Below are positions 8,517 through 17,597 of a stretch of DNA of 64,000 nt, piece by piece. A program made the translations under genes and the position numbers. Origin of the DNA: Mesorhizobium sp. M1D.F.Ca.ET.043.01.1.1 (GTDB taxonomy: Bacteria; Pseudomonadota; Alphaproteobacteria; Rhizobiales; Rhizobiaceae); NCBI RefSeq assembly GCF_003952385.1, contig NZ_CP034444.1, positions 5,221,001 to 5,285,000 on the forward strand. The letters run 5' to 3'. How positions within the stretch are numbered: the stretch's first letter is position 1; each line of letters starts with the position of its first letter. Under the pieces are notes generated by a model. It did no database searches and had not been told where the DNA came from. It saw only the letters and a program-made list of their open reading frames with translations.

Positions 8517-9977
8517 TCGCTTCCGCACCGCGGCGATCCCGTCGATCACCTCGATGCGGCCCGCCCGGTTGAGCGTATGGATCTTCGGATAGGGCCAGTC
8601 GCCGGCGGCATCGATCGGCCGCGGCGCCGACAGCCGCACAGCGTGCCGGTTGAGTTCCAGCAGCTCGGACAGGCCCAGCCCGCCGCCGTAACCCTGCGTT
8701 CCGTCCTGGACGGGAAGAAGGACGCGATCCTCGCGGTTGCGGACGAAGGCGCCGCCGGGGCGAGCCATGCGATGGTCGATCAGGATCGGGTTCGCCGGGT
8801 GCGGCCGCCACGGACCGGTGAGCGCGGGAGCCGAGAAAACCACCAGCGTGTCGGAAGTGCTTCCATGGCCGTCCCGATCGGTGGCGAACAGCCAGAGCAT
8901 GCCTTCATGATCGAACAAGGTGGCATCGGAAATCTCGCCTTCGACCAGCACCGTCTCAGGCACCCAACGGTCCGGGAAGCCGGAGGCGCGGTAGAGCGTC
9001 AGCCTGCCGCCGGCGCTCGCCTCCGGCAGCATCCAGATCACGCCGTCGCGCTCGAACACCTGCGGGTAGGAGAGGTGGTGGGCCTCCTCCAGCACGACCC
9101 GGGGGGTTTCAGGAACGCCGCTTGAATCGAACGCGGCAACGGAGATGACGGCCTTGCCGGTCGCGTGCGGATAGTCCTCGACGAACACGAAAGGCCGGTC
9201 CTGCCACCAGAAGGGGAACGGGTCGGCGTAGAAATGATCGCCGGGGTCCGGCAGCACCGACCAGCCGGTGCCGAGCCTGCCCGTGTCGGCGACGCCCGGT
9301 GCATCGGTGAAGCGATAGCCGACACGCCAATGCGCGTGGCGGAAGCGTGCGCGCCTGAGCGCTTCACGGCCAAGCCGCGGCAGTGCCGCGCCGAGATAGG
9401 CGGATGTGAACCGGCTTCGCCCGCCACCACCATGAATTTCAGCAACGGCCGCCCGTGGCAGCTGGTCCGCGGCGAACGCGCGAGCGAGCGACTGCACCAG
9501 CGTGATGGCGCGGGCGAATACATCCTCGGTGCCGAGCGCCGCCGATTCGCGCTTGTCGACCATCGGCCGCGCTTGGCCCACCACCGTCTTCCTGTCGAGC
9601 ACGGCCTCGATCAACGGCAGCCTGCCAGCCGCGACGGCAATGGCCGCCTGGAGATCGGCGCTGGATCCGTCGAAGCGAAGGCCGATGGTCGGAACAGTCG
9701 ACAGGGCAGCGCCGCCGGCAAGGTCGAGCCTCAGCGCGGCAGGGCGGTGGCCGGGCCGCGCCTGGATCGCTTGAACTGCGGAGCCGAGAAGGGGCCCGCG
9801 CCGACGGAAAAGACGTTGCTCGAACCGGAAGGCGGCGTTTGCCACGGCCGGCCAGCTTGCGGGCCCGGGCTGATGCAGAATGGCGACATCGTGGCCGTCC
9901 GCCTCCAGCCGCTCGATGGCGACCTGCTGCCAATGGCGGGGCGCCGATTGCGGAACGATGACCTCGATCGCCAGCAT
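8502..9977 (-). CDS. Beta-propeller glycosidase-fold protein of polysaccharide locus
   Basis: A 491-residue protein. The first 180 residues look like a formyltransferase- or nucleotide-binding-like region. From about residue 205 it has repeated blades typical of five-bladed GH43/GH32-like propellers: DHFYADPFPFWWQD, VFVEDYPHATGKA, HLSYPQVFERDG, WMLPEASAGGR and DATLFDHEGMLWLFATD. This arrangement matches glucosamine inositolphosphorylceramide-transferase-like proteins found in bacterial glycan clusters. There is no signal peptide, so it probably acts in the cytoplasm on a sugar intermediate. It runs convergent to the GT4 gene. The precise reaction is unknown; the fold assignment is moderately firm. 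Confidence 0.65.
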   Translation of the reverse strand: MLAIEVIVPQSAPRHWQQVAIERLEADGHDVAILHQPGPASWPAVANAAFRFEQRLFRRRGPLLGSAVQAIQARPGHRPAALRLDLAGGAALSTVPTIGLRFDGSSADLQAAIAVAAGRLPLIEAVLDRKTVVGQARPMVDKRESAALGTEDVFARAITLVQSLARAFAADQLPRAAVAEIHGGGGRSRFTSAYLGAALPRLGREALRRARFRHAHWRVGYRFTDAPGVADTGRLGTGWSVLPDPGDHFYADPFPFWWQDRPFVFVEDYPHATGKAVISVAAFDSSGVPETPRVVLEEAHHLSYPQVFERDGVIWMLPEASAGGRLTLYRASGFPDRWVPETVLVEGEISDATLFDHEGMLWLFATDRDGHGSTSDTLVVFSAPALTGPWRPHPANPILIDHRMARPGGAFVRNREDRVLLPVQDGTQGYGGGLGLSELLELNRHAVRLSAPRPIDAAGDWPYPKIHTLNRAGRIEVIDGIAAVRKRSGKK

Positions 9978-10257
9978 GTCTTCCCGCGATTACGTCCTGT
10001 TGGGATTTCGACAATGGGGAACGAGAGACTGGCTGAAAATGCTTACATCGAGGTTACGTGCGAGGTTCGACTTCGCCGGCCGCGGGATTTCTTGCCTTGC
10101 GATACCGAACCGGTCTTTTGGCGCACGCGCCTGATCCCTGTGCAACGCAAGATTAGCACTTTGCGCATATACCAAGATTCCAACAATCCCGGCGATCGAT
10201 CTTGACCTGAGACGCAAGACGTCGTCGATAAGCCGCAGTCCCGCCGGTTCGGATCAC

Positions 10258-11415
10258 ATGTTTGAAGTCACTGCCGAGGATGCGTTCGATTTCCGTTCGA
10301 CGGAATACGCCGAGCTCTTCGCCAGTTCGGCGGCGACCGCTTTTCAGCATCCGATTTGGCTGGCGCAGCTCTATGAGAGGCTCGTGCGGCAAGGCGGCGC
10401 CACGCCGCTGATCGTCGTCGTGCGCGCCCGTGCAAGCGGAAAGCTCGCGATGGTCCTGCCTCTGGTGAGGCGCCGGTACACGCTGCTGAAGGTCGTGGAA
10501 TTCGCGGATATGCGGGTTTCGGACTATGTCTCGCCCGTCGCCGACGAGGAGACGTTCTCCCGCATCCTTGCCGACCACAGCACGGTCGCCGCCATCCGCA
10601 GGCATCTGCGGCCATACGATCTGCTGCGCATCGGCAAGCTGGCGGACCGCTCGCTGGCGATGGAGCGCCTGCTTGGCGTCGACAAGCGCGACAGCATGGG
10701 CATGAGCGCCTATACCAGCAAGCTGGAGCCGACATTCGCCGGCTGGCGCGAGCATCGGCTGGACCAGTCCTATCGCAAGGAGCTCGACAAGAAATCCCGG
10801 CAGCTCAACCGGATGGGCGAGGCGCGCTTCGAATGCGTCGGCGGTCCGGCCGCCATCCGCACGACATTCGATGCCCTCAAGCTCTATCGCGGCAAACGCT
10901 TCGACGGCAGCAACGGCCCCGCCGATCTTTTGCAGCTGCCTTCCTATTTCGATTTCTACCTGGCCGTTGCCGATGAAGGGCGCGGCGGCTTCGCCCGCAC
11001 CTACGCATTCTGGATGAACGGCCGGGCGATCGCCGGCGCGCTCGGGCTCGAGCACCGCGGCTCGCTGCTGGTCATTCTCGGCGGCTTCGACGAGGCCGGC
11101 TACAGGAAGCAGTCGATCGGCAGCCTGATGTTCGAGCAGATCGCCCGCGACTGCATCGAGCGCGGCGACCACTATCTCGATTTCACCATCGGCGACGAGC
11201 CCTACAAGCGCGTTTTCGGCGGCCGGCCTTCACCGATGTGGCAAGTCTACCGGGCGGGGAGTCCGCTCGGCTATGCGGCACATCTGACGGTGGAGAAAAT
11301 GCCGGCGGCCAAGGCGCTGGCGCGGCGCATCCTGGAGGCGGCGCATGTCAGGAAGGCCAAGCCGTCTGCCGTTATGGTGCAGCCGGCCCCCGATGAGGCC
11401 GCAGAGTCGTCCTGA
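10258..11415 (+). CDS. BcsL/CelD-type GNAT acyltransferase (FemAB-like)
   Basis: A 385-residue soluble protein with the double-GNAT layout of acetyltransferases linked to cellulose and exopolysaccharide synthesis. The N-terminal part contains FQHPIWLAQLYERL; a positively charged linker QSYRKELDKKSRQLNRMG follows; the second part contains FWMNGRAIAGALGL and ends with YLDFTIGDEPYKRVFG, a strongly conserved motif of this family. It sits between the beta-propeller gene (divergent) and the FAD oxidoreductase (convergent). It probably acylates a sugar of the polymer or its lipid-linked unit. The acyl donor is not deducible. Confidence 0.8.
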   Translation: MFEVTAEDAFDFRSTEYAELFASSAATAFQHPIWLAQLYERLVRQGGATPLIVVVRARASGKLAMVLPLVRRRYTLLKVVEFADMRVSDYVSPVADEETFSRILADHSTVAAIRRHLRPYDLLRIGKLADRSLAMERLLGVDKRDSMGMSAYTSKLEPTFAGWREHRLDQSYRKELDKKSRQLNRMGEARFECVGGPAAIRTTFDALKLYRGKRFDGSNGPADLLQLPSYFDFYLAVADEGRGGFARTYAFWMNGRAIAGALGLEHRGSLLVILGGFDEAGYRKQSIGSLMFEQIARDCIERGDHYLDFTIGDEPYKRVFGGRPSPMWQVYRAGSPLGYAAHLTVEKMPAAKALARRILEAAHVRKAKPSAVMVQPAPDEAAESS

Positions 11416-11538
11416 CATCTGGAAGATCGAAGCGCGCCGGGTCCCTGACGCGATTCAAAATGCTCCCCGCGGTCCCAAAACCGGACCGGGCAGGTTGATG
11501 CAAGGACGGTTTTCGACGTGCCGGCCGATTGGCCGCGA

Positions 11539-12765
11539 TCAGGTGACGGCTTCGACTCGCGGCCGCTTGAGACCGCGCAGCCTGGCGGCGAAGCTCGGGC
11601 TGAACTTGTCGATCTCATGCAGGATGCGGCGGCGGCTGAAGTGAGCCTGCCGGCGCGCCCGCCAGCGCAGGTCGGTGTCGATGGTCAGGCTGCGGCGGAA
11701 ATTCGCCAGCTCGAGCCCCCGCTCGTCCATCGCCAGCTTCATGGGATCGTCATAGAAGGTGGCGATCTTTGCCGCCGCCATGCCGGGCGAGGCCATCCAT
11801 TGCGGCACGTGCACCATGCACAGGCGCTCCACATCGGTGAGCAGCCGGCTGACCCCTGTTCCGGCAGCCGGACAGGAGGTCTGGTAGGCGTCTCCGATCA
11901 GGACGACGCCGTCGCGCTTGCAATTTTCGGCGACGGTGATGTCCGTGAGCCAGCTCGAGACACGGTCGATGACGTCGAAGTCGCCGAATGTCTTGAGAAG
12001 TCCGGGAAGCGTTTCGATGAGCGTTTCGCGGGGGCGGTCGCGCAGCGCCTTGACCCAGGGGTCGGTGTGCTCCCGGAAGACAAAGAGATTGGCGCGCGTG
12101 ACCCCGCCGGCCGGGAAAAAGTTCAGGTAGTCGATCCCGTCGGAGACGCGTTCACCGTAATAGGTCAGCGCCGGATGCTTGAAGGCTCCTGCGCCCGCCG
12201 GCCGGACATTGAAGCCGAAAGTCAGCGATTGCCGCTGGTGGACGAATCGGCGCTCGATGCCAACGTCACGCCGCAGGATGTCCCCCATGCCGGTGGCGAG
12301 CACGAGCAGGCGAGCCGTCACATCCGGCTGCCCGATGATCGACACACGCTGCCGCTCCGGCCCGGCCTCCACCGCGCTCACCCTGCCGGCGACGAAGCGC
12401 ACGGTGTTGGGCAGCTCCGACCGCATCGCCGCGACGAGGTCGTCGTAGAAGATGCCGTAGTGGCGGGCGCGCGTGCGATCGAGCACCCGCCCCTTGCGCA
12501 CGTTGACGATCTCGTCGAATGCCGCGGCCGCCGCGGAAAGACTGTCGAGAAGGCCGATCCGGCGCAGCTTGTCGATCTGGTCGCCGGCGATCTTCTCGAC
12601 GCGGAACTCGCGCGGAAAAACCGGGTGGCGGTCGATCAGCGTGACATGGTAGCCCGACCGCCCGAGCAAGGTCGCGGCCAGCGTTCCCGAGAGCCCGCCG
12701 CCGACGATGGCGATCTCCGTATCGGTTCCCGCCGGCAGCGGACGAAGCGATTGTTCGGCGGTCAT
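11539..12765 (-). CDS. FAD-dependent oxidoreductase / monooxygenase-like
   Basis: The start is taken as the ATG at 12765, which overlaps the stop of the upstream wecG-like gene by four bases (ATGA), giving 408 residues. The N-terminus has the Rossmann FAD motif (IAIVGGGLSGTLAATLLGRSG), followed by Asp/Arg residues for the ribose, and near residue 285 the second FAD motif LIGDAYQTSCPAAGTGVSR. This is the p-hydroxybenzoate-hydroxylase / geranylgeranyl-reductase class. Coupling to WecG-type glycosyltransferase genes suggests tailoring of a lipid- or sugar-linked intermediate. The substrate is unknown. Confidence 0.78.
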   Translation of the reverse strand: MTAEQSLRPLPAGTDTEIAIVGGGLSGTLAATLLGRSGYHVTLIDRHPVFPREFRVEKIAGDQIDKLRRIGLLDSLSAAAAAFDEIVNVRKGRVLDRTRARHYGIFYDDLVAAMRSELPNTVRFVAGRVSAVEAGPERQRVSIIGQPDVTARLLVLATGMGDILRRDVGIERRFVHQRQSLTFGFNVRPAGAGAFKHPALTYYGERVSDGIDYLNFFPAGGVTRANLFVFREHTDPWVKALRDRPRETLIETLPGLLKTFGDFDVIDRVSSWLTDITVAENCKRDGVVLIGDAYQTSCPAAGTGVSRLLTDVERLCMVHVPQWMASPGMAAAKIATFYDDPMKLAMDERGLELANFRRSLTIDTDLRWRARRQAHFSRRRILHEIDKFSPSFAARLRGLKRPRVEAVT

Positions 12766-13724
12766 TGCGAGTACCTCAAGAGGGCATAGAGGGCACGGGG
12801 ATTGGTGGTGAAGTAGCGCCAGAAGAGCCGGCGCGGTTCCATCAGCATGCGCCAAAGCCACTCGAAGCCGGCCTTCTGCACCCAGAGCGGGGCGCGGCGG
12901 ACCTTGCCGGCGATATGGTCGAAGAGTCCGCCGGAGGTCTTGATTACGCCGACATTCGAGAGCCGCGACGCAAAATCGCGGACAAAAATCTGCTCGCGCG
13001 GCACGCCGAGACCCAGCCACAATATGTCCGGCGCAAGCGCGTTGATCTCATCGAGCTTCGTTTCGAGCGCTTCGCCGGTGAGATAGCCGTGGCTGTGGCC
13101 GACGATGCGCAGGCGCGGATAACGGGCCCTGATGGCGGCCACGGCCTTGGCGTTTCCGGCCTCGGTCGATCCCAGCAGATAGAAGGTCGCCGCCTCGTTC
13201 TCGGCGAGCTTTGCCACGTCGTGGAACAGATCGGTGGTGGCCACGCGCTCCGGCAGCGGCCTGCGGCACAAAAGGCGCGAGGCAAGGACTAGCGGCTGGC
13301 CATCGGCGAAGATCTGGTCGGCTTCGCGGAAGAGGGCGGCTATCTCGGACTTGGCGCGCGCCTGGGCGATGACCTCGCCGTTGGCGGAGGTGAAGTAATA
13401 CGGGCGGCTGCCATGGCGGTGTTGCCGCGCTGCGGCGATCATCAGCCGGGCGGCGCCTTGCCGGTCGATCACGGTGACGGGCAGCCCGCCAAGCTGCACC
13501 GTCGGCAGTGCAGGCAGGTCCTGCCGGGAAGGTGCTGCTTCCAGCTTCGCCACGGCATTCACGCTGGTATGCCCGGTCGAAGTCTGATGCTGCAACCGAG
13601 GGAAATGAGAGGTCTCATGCTTCGCGGGCGTCAAAGGTTGGCTTGGATAGAGCGGATCCGGTCCGCCGGTCGTAGCGCCGTCTTGTTCAAAATCCTTTTT
13701 TGAATTCCCTAAAACTTTTCGCAT
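12762..13724 (-). CDS. WecG/TagA/CpsF family glycosyltransferase
   Basis: A 320-residue protein. After a variable N-terminal 75 residues, the GT26 domain shows VTTxD-like NGEVIAQARA, the conserved Asp in IFADGQPLVLASRLL, FYLLGSTEAGNAKAVAAI, and the hallmark GLGVPREQIFVRDF near residue 240. WecG/TagA enzymes transfer N-acetylmannosaminuronic acid or ManNAc to a lipid-linked GlcNAc. Here the sugar is not known. The gene is the first of a two-gene operon with the FAD oxidoreductase (4-base overlap). Its promoter must lie in the AT-rich region upstream. The N-terminal extension may be partly mis-assigned. Confidence 0.88.
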   Translation of the reverse strand: MRKVLGNSKKDFEQDGATTGGPDPLYPSQPLTPAKHETSHFPRLQHQTSTGHTSVNAVAKLEAAPSRQDLPALPTVQLGGLPVTVIDRQGAARLMIAAARQHRHGSRPYYFTSANGEVIAQARAKSEIAALFREADQIFADGQPLVLASRLLCRRPLPERVATTDLFHDVAKLAENEAATFYLLGSTEAGNAKAVAAIRARYPRLRIVGHSHGYLTGEALETKLDEINALAPDILWLGLGVPREQIFVRDFASRLSNVGVIKTSGGLFDHIAGKVRRAPLWVQKAGFEWLWRMLMEPRRLFWRYFTTNPRALYALLRYSQ

Positions 13725-14060
13725 AGGAGAAGTCGCCCCACTCTCCGATATTCAAGCTACCCCCTTCATGGGCACCATACGTAAAAAAATCAAAAAGTTA
13801 AGCGATACGTTAATAGTTAGTTAATAAGTAAAATTTGAATCAAAATATAAACCAATGCAATTCTTTTTGCCCAACTTCGGCTTGTTCTTTTTTCGAACTG
13901 AAGTTCTATTTTTCTTGGCGAGTCATGAGATTCGCCTGTCGCTGATCGCAGCTACATTGCCATGTCCATGGACGGCTGATCCCCTCTCGGGTGATCGCTG
14001 GCGGTCGACAGTTGTCAGGATGCAGACGCGGGCGGCGGCGCAACGCCGAACTTCATGAGC
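13725..14060. other. AT-rich intergenic region
   Basis: About 336 bases between wecG and the SDR gene. The part from about 13770 to 13930 is strikingly AT-rich compared with the rest of the window (runs such as TAAAAAAATCAAAAAG and TTAATAGTTAGTTAATAAG). It probably contains the wecG promoter on the minus strand and perhaps a nucleoid-protein binding region. A 67-codon open frame here has no recognisable features and was not called. Confidence 0.5.
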
Positions 14061-14846
14061 CTACTTCACGCCTATTCCGGCGGTCAGGCCGCCGTCTATC
14101 TTGTAATCCGCGCCAGTGCAGAAGCTCGCGTTGGCGGAGCACAAAAAGGCGATGAGCTCCGCCACTTCCTCCGGCTCGCCGATGCGGCCAAGCGGATGCG
14201 CCGCGCCGAAGCGCCTGTAGGCTTCCTCGACATCGGCGTCGCTGCCGTTTTCGCCGCGCGCGGCCTTCTCCAGGATGGGCGTGCGGATCGAGCCCGGGCT
14301 GACCGAATTGACGCGAATGCCGACCGCCGCGTAGTCGAGCGCCAGCGAACGCGTCAGCGTGTGGATGGCCCCCTTGGTCGTGGCATAGGCGGCGACGTTC
14401 TGCTGACAGGCGAAGCCTTGCACCGAGGCGACATTGACGATGGCGCCGCCACCGCGGCGGATCATTTCGGGGATGCCGAAATGCGCCGTCAGATAGATGG
14501 AGCCGACATTGACCGTCATCGCCCGGTTCCAGGTTTCCCAGTCGGTCGTCGTCGCGGTCCCGTACGGATGGACGGCCGCCGAATTGACGATCACGTCGAG
14601 GCCGCCGAAGCGCTCGACGCCGGCCGCGACGGCGTCGCGGACCTGGTTGGAAACGGAGACGTCGGTGTCGATGACCAGCGCGCCGGCTTCGGAGTTTTCG
14701 AATTCGGCTCTCATCGCCGCGTTGGCCGAGCGGTCGATGCCGCAGGCGATGATCGCCGCGCCTCCCGCCGCGAGACGCCTGGCCGTTGCAAGACCGATTC
14801 CGGTCGTCCCGGTCACCAGGGCCACCTTGCCGTCGAAATCCTTCAT
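14061..14846 (-). CDS. SDR oxidoreductase, probable hexuronate (fructuronate) reductase
   Basis: A 261-residue short-chain dehydrogenase starting at the ATG at 14846, supported by AAGGAG eight bases upstream. It has the cofactor motif TGTTGIGLA near residue 11, NSAA in place of NNAG, and the catalytic Ser/Tyr/Lys set (VASVQ, YATTKGA). It lies 17 bases downstream of a FadR-type regulator that is divergent from uxuA, so the likely reaction is interconversion of D-mannonate and D-fructuronate, replacing UxuB. That substrate is an inference from the neighbourhood; the SDR call itself is firm. Confidence 0.85.
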   Translation of the reverse strand: MKDFDGKVALVTGTTGIGLATARRLAAGGAAIIACGIDRSANAAMRAEFENSEAGALVIDTDVSVSNQVRDAVAAGVERFGGLDVIVNSAAVHPYGTATTTDWETWNRAMTVNVGSIYLTAHFGIPEMIRRGGGAIVNVASVQGFACQQNVAAYATTKGAIHTLTRSLALDYAAVGIRVNSVSPGSIRTPILEKAARGENGSDADVEEAYRRFGAAHPLGRIGEPEEVAELIAFLCSANASFCTGADYKIDGGLTAGIGVK

Positions 14847-14863
14847 TGCGGGAGCTCCTTCAG

Positions 14864-15598
14864 TCACGTGTCCGAAGCCGGCTCTTCCGGCAGGAATCGC
14901 AGGGCGAAATCGAGGTGACGGCTCACCAGGTAGGCGTAGGCCAGCCTGTCGCGTGCGCGAAGCGCGGCAATGATCTCGCCATGCGCGGCGCGCGTGTCGG
15001 CCAGCACCGGGCGCATTTCCTTGCCGATGGCCATGATCCGCAGGATCACTGGCGAAAGGAAGGAATACATGTCCGTCAGCATGCGATTGTCCGCCAGCCC
15101 GATCAGCGCCATGTGAAAATTGAAATCGTTCTTGGCGGCCTCCTCGATCGAGCGGCTCTCGACGATCCGGGCATTGATTTCGTCGAGCGCCTCGATCTCG
15201 GCGTTCGTGGCATTGAGAACGATGTGGTCGCCGATGCCGACTTCGATGATGCGCCTGAAGCCCTGGATGTCGGCGAAGGACGAGCGCGAGACATCCATGT
15301 GCGCGGCGAAGAAGTTCTGGATGGCGATGCTCTGCCCGTCGGCGAGCACGGCGCCGACGCGGGGCCTGGGCTCGATCAGCCCGTAGGTGCGGATGGTGCG
15401 CAATGCCTCGCGCACCGTGTTGCGGCTGGCGCCGGTGATCTCGCTGAGCTCGCGCTCCGTCGGCAGCACGTCGCCGACATTCAGCTGCCGCGCGCGGATG
15501 AGGTCGAGGATCCGCCCGGCCGCGGCGTCGACCGCCGAGCTGCCGCCGGCGCGGCTGTCGGCGCCATTGTCGCGCACGGCATGGACGTTCTTCGGCAT
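14864..15598 (-). CDS. FadR-type (FCD) GntR transcriptional regulator
   Basis: A 244-residue regulator. An ATG at 15598 with a near-perfect TTAGGAGG site is chosen over an in-frame ATG further upstream, whose first codons would cover an operator. The winged helix spans about residues 25-90 (LPTERELSEITGASRNTVREALRTI). The FCD ligand domain follows, with probable metal ligands in FNFHMALIG, AHGEIIAALRARD and RHLDFAL. It should repress the divergent uxuA unit and its own SDR operon and respond to a hexuronate-derived acid. Two mirror-image operators lie between the genes. Confidence 0.88.
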   Translation of the reverse strand: MPKNVHAVRDNGADSRAGGSSAVDAAAGRILDLIRARQLNVGDVLPTERELSEITGASRNTVREALRTIRTYGLIEPRPRVGAVLADGQSIAIQNFFAAHMDVSRSSFADIQGFRRIIEVGIGDHIVLNATNAEIEALDEINARIVESRSIEEAAKNDFNFHMALIGLADNRMLTDMYSFLSPVILRIMAIGKEMRPVLADTRAAHGEIIAALRARDRLAYAYLVSRHLDFALRFLPEEPASDT

Positions 15599-15611
15599 CG
15601 ATCCTCCTAAT

Positions 15612-15628
15612 TTGTTGGACCACAATAT
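15612..15628. promoter_or_regulatory. Probable GntR operator, gntR-proximal
   Basis: TTGTTGGACCACAATAT lies just upstream of the regulator's ribosome binding site. Its exact reverse complement occurs at 15738-15754 on the other side of the same intergenic region. The core TTGT-N6-ACAA has 4-base inverted arms and includes TGGACCA, close to known FCD-GntR sites. Occupancy here would allow autoregulation. Confidence 0.7.
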
Positions 15629-15736
15629 CGCAAGGTTTGGAGAAAACAACTGACTTAGGACAATTCAGGGCCGAAACTGTGCGCCATGCTCGTTAGGCAA
15701 AACCAGCTCCGCGGAGCGCGGAAATTTAATTGACTC

Positions 15737-15754
15737 ATATTGTGGTCCAACAAT
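15737..15754. promoter_or_regulatory. Probable GntR operator, uxuA-proximal
   Basis: ATATTGTGGTCCAACAAT, the mirror image of the site at 15612-15628, sits about 32 bases before the uxuA start. Seventeen identical bases in opposite orientation, about 125 bases apart, are unlikely by chance and suit cooperative binding or looping by a dimeric GntR regulator controlling both divergent promoters. Confidence 0.7.
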
Positions 15755-15786
15755 ACGTTGCGGCTTTCTCGAAAAGGAAAGCGGCG

Positions 15787-16971
15787 ATGGAACAGTGCTG
15801 GCGTTGGTACGGTCCGGACGATCCGGTGACACTCGATCATGTCAAGCAGGCGGGGGCGACCGGCATCGTCTCGGCCCTGCACGACATCTATGACGGACGC
15901 GCCTGGCCGCTGGAAAACATCCTGGAACGCAAGCGCATCATCGAGGCGGCGGGGCTGATCTGGTCGGTCGTCGAGAGCATTCCCGTCCACAATTCGATCA
16001 AGATCGGCGCGCCGGAACGGCTCCGTTATGTCGGCTTCTACAAGGACACGATCCGCACGCTGGCCAAGGCCGGCATCGCGACGATCTGTTACAATTTCAT
16101 GCCCGTGGTCGACTGGACCCGCACCGATCTGGCCTACCGCCTTCCGACGACGGGCTATGCGTTGCGCTTCGACGCGATCGATTTCGCGGCTTACGACCTG
16201 TTCGTGCTGAAGCGCGGGAATGCCGAGGCCAGCTACAGCGCCGCGCGCATCGCGGAGGCGGAAGCGCGATTGAAGGAGCTCGGCGACGACAAGATCGACA
16301 GGATCGAGCGCAACCTCATCGCCGGCCTGCCCGCCACCGAACGCAGCTACAACCGTGACAGTTTCCGCGAGGCGCTGGCCGAATACGATGCAATCGGGCC
16401 AAAGGAATTGCGCGACAACCTCGCCTGGTTCCTGCGCGAGATCATTCCGGTGGCCGAGCAGGAAGGGGTGCGCATGTGCATCCATCCCGACGACCCGCCC
16501 TTCTCGCTCTACGGGCTGCCGCGCATCGTTTCGACGGCGGAGGACGCGCGCTTCATCCTTGGCGCCGTCGACAGCCCGGCCAACGGGCTGACCTTCTGCA
16601 CCGGCTCCTACGGCACGCGCGCCGACAACGACATCGTCGCCATGGTCAAGGAATTCGCCGGCCGCATCCATTTCGTCCACCTGCGCAACGTCGCCATCGA
16701 GAATGACGGCTCCTTCCATGAAGCGGAGCATCTCGAGGGCGGCACCGACATGGCGCATGTCATCCTTGCCCTGATGCGGGAGGAGACACGGCGCCGCGCG
16801 GAAGGCCGCGCCGACTGGCGCATTCCGATGCGACCCGATCACGGACATCTGCTCGCCGACGACATCGGCAAGACCAGGATCAATCCCGGCTACTCGCTGA
16901 TCGGCCGGCTGAAGGGCCTCGCCGAGCTGCGCGGCATCATGCGGGCCGTGGAGCGGTTCGATCTGGCTTGA
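15787..16971 (+). CDS. uxuA: Mannonate dehydratase UxuA
   Basis: A 394-residue protein, the usual length of UxuA. It starts at the ATG at 15787 ([10 protein letters not shown]), preceded by AAGGAAA; the longer frame from 15730 covers the operator and is rejected. Conserved features include the [20 protein letters not shown]-terminus, [38 protein letters not shown] and RPDHGHLL. Several of the Cys, His and Asp in these supply the metal site. The enzyme dehydrates D-mannonate to 2-keto-3-deoxygluconate. It is divergent from the gntR-SDR operon and opens a catabolic unit for glucuronate or related hexuronates. Confidence 0.95.
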   Translation: MEQCWRWYGPDDPVTLDHVKQAGATGIVSALHDIYDGRAWPLENILERKRIIEAAGLIWSVVESIPVHNSIKIGAPERLRYVGFYKDTIRTLAKAGIATICYNFMPVVDWTRTDLAYRLPTTGYALRFDAIDFAAYDLFVLKRGNAEASYSAARIAEAEARLKELGDDKIDRIERNLIAGLPATERSYNRDSFREALAEYDAIGPKELRDNLAWFLREIIPVAEQEGVRMCIHPDDPPFSLYGLPRIVSTAEDARFILGAVDSPANGLTFCTGSYGTRADNDIVAMVKEFAGRIHFVHLRNVAIENDGSFHEAEHLEGGTDMAHVILALMREETRRRAEGRADWRIPMRPDHGHLLADDIGKTRINPGYSLIGRLKGLAELRGIMRAVERFDLA

Positions 16972-17144
16972 GGCTACGGCAGGGAGGAGCGGCCATTCCC
17001 GCTTTTTGCTTTCGCAGACCTTCGGTTCGGAATCATGCTCTAACCGCAGGTAGGTGATGCGCTGCGGCTTGAGCCGACGGCCATCGGTGGCCGTATCCTG
17101 CCGGCCTTCAAACCAGTCGAAACCGAAACAGAGGAGAGGCCGGA

Positions 17145-17597
17145 ATGAGCACCGAAACGAAGGACGGTTGGGTCGGCGTGGTGAAGGGCCGTCCGCAGGT
17201 CGGCGCCTTTGCCGAGCGCACGCGCCGCACGAGGATGAGCGACATCGAAGCCTTCACCGAGATCACCGGCGACCGCAATCCGCTGCACTATGACCGGGCG
17301 CTGGCCGAGAAATCGGTGTTCGGCAAGCTGATCGTCCAGGGCGGCGTCACTTCTGGTATTCTCAACGCGCTGGTCGCGGAGGATCTGCCGGGACCGGGAA
17401 CCGTGTTTCTCGAAGTCGCCTGGAAGTTCCTCAAGGCGGTCGGCGTTGACGAGGAGATCACCGGACGCGTGGAGGTCAAGGAAGTGCGCCCCGACAAGCC
17501 GATCTGCAAGATCGAGACGAGCGTGCGCAACGGCCAGGGCGAGCTTTGTCTCACCGGCACCGCGACGGTCTTCACCGTGCCGCTGCAAGGCGCATGA
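17145..17597 (+). CDS. MaoC family hot-dog dehydratase
   Basis: A 150-residue single hot-dog protein with the hydratase-2 signature ITGDRNPLHYD (catalytic Asp and His) and GVTSGILNAL on the following helix. AGGAGAGG upstream supports the ATG at 17145. The MFS gene begins in its stop codon (ATGA overlap), so the two are co-translated. Relatives are (R)-specific enoyl-CoA hydratases or mesaconyl-CoA-like hydratases; the substrate here is unknown. Its place behind uxuA suggests an acidic carbon source, but the 173-base gap may contain a separate promoter. Confidence 0.85.
   Translation: MSTETKDGWVGVVKGRPQVGAFAERTRRTRMSDIEAFTEITGDRNPLHYDRALAEKSVFGKLIVQGGVTSGILNALVAEDLPGPGTVFLEVAWKFLKAVGVDEEITGRVEVKEVRPDKPICKIETSVRNGQGELCLTGTATVFTVPLQGA

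Noticed and set aside
11471..11487. Hairpin GGTCC-N7-GGACC as terminator between convergent genes
   Set aside because: Only five base pairs and no T-run on either strand.
13855..14058. A 67-codon gene in the AT-rich region
   Set aside because: No family resemblance, poor ribosome site and biased composition explained by AT-richness.
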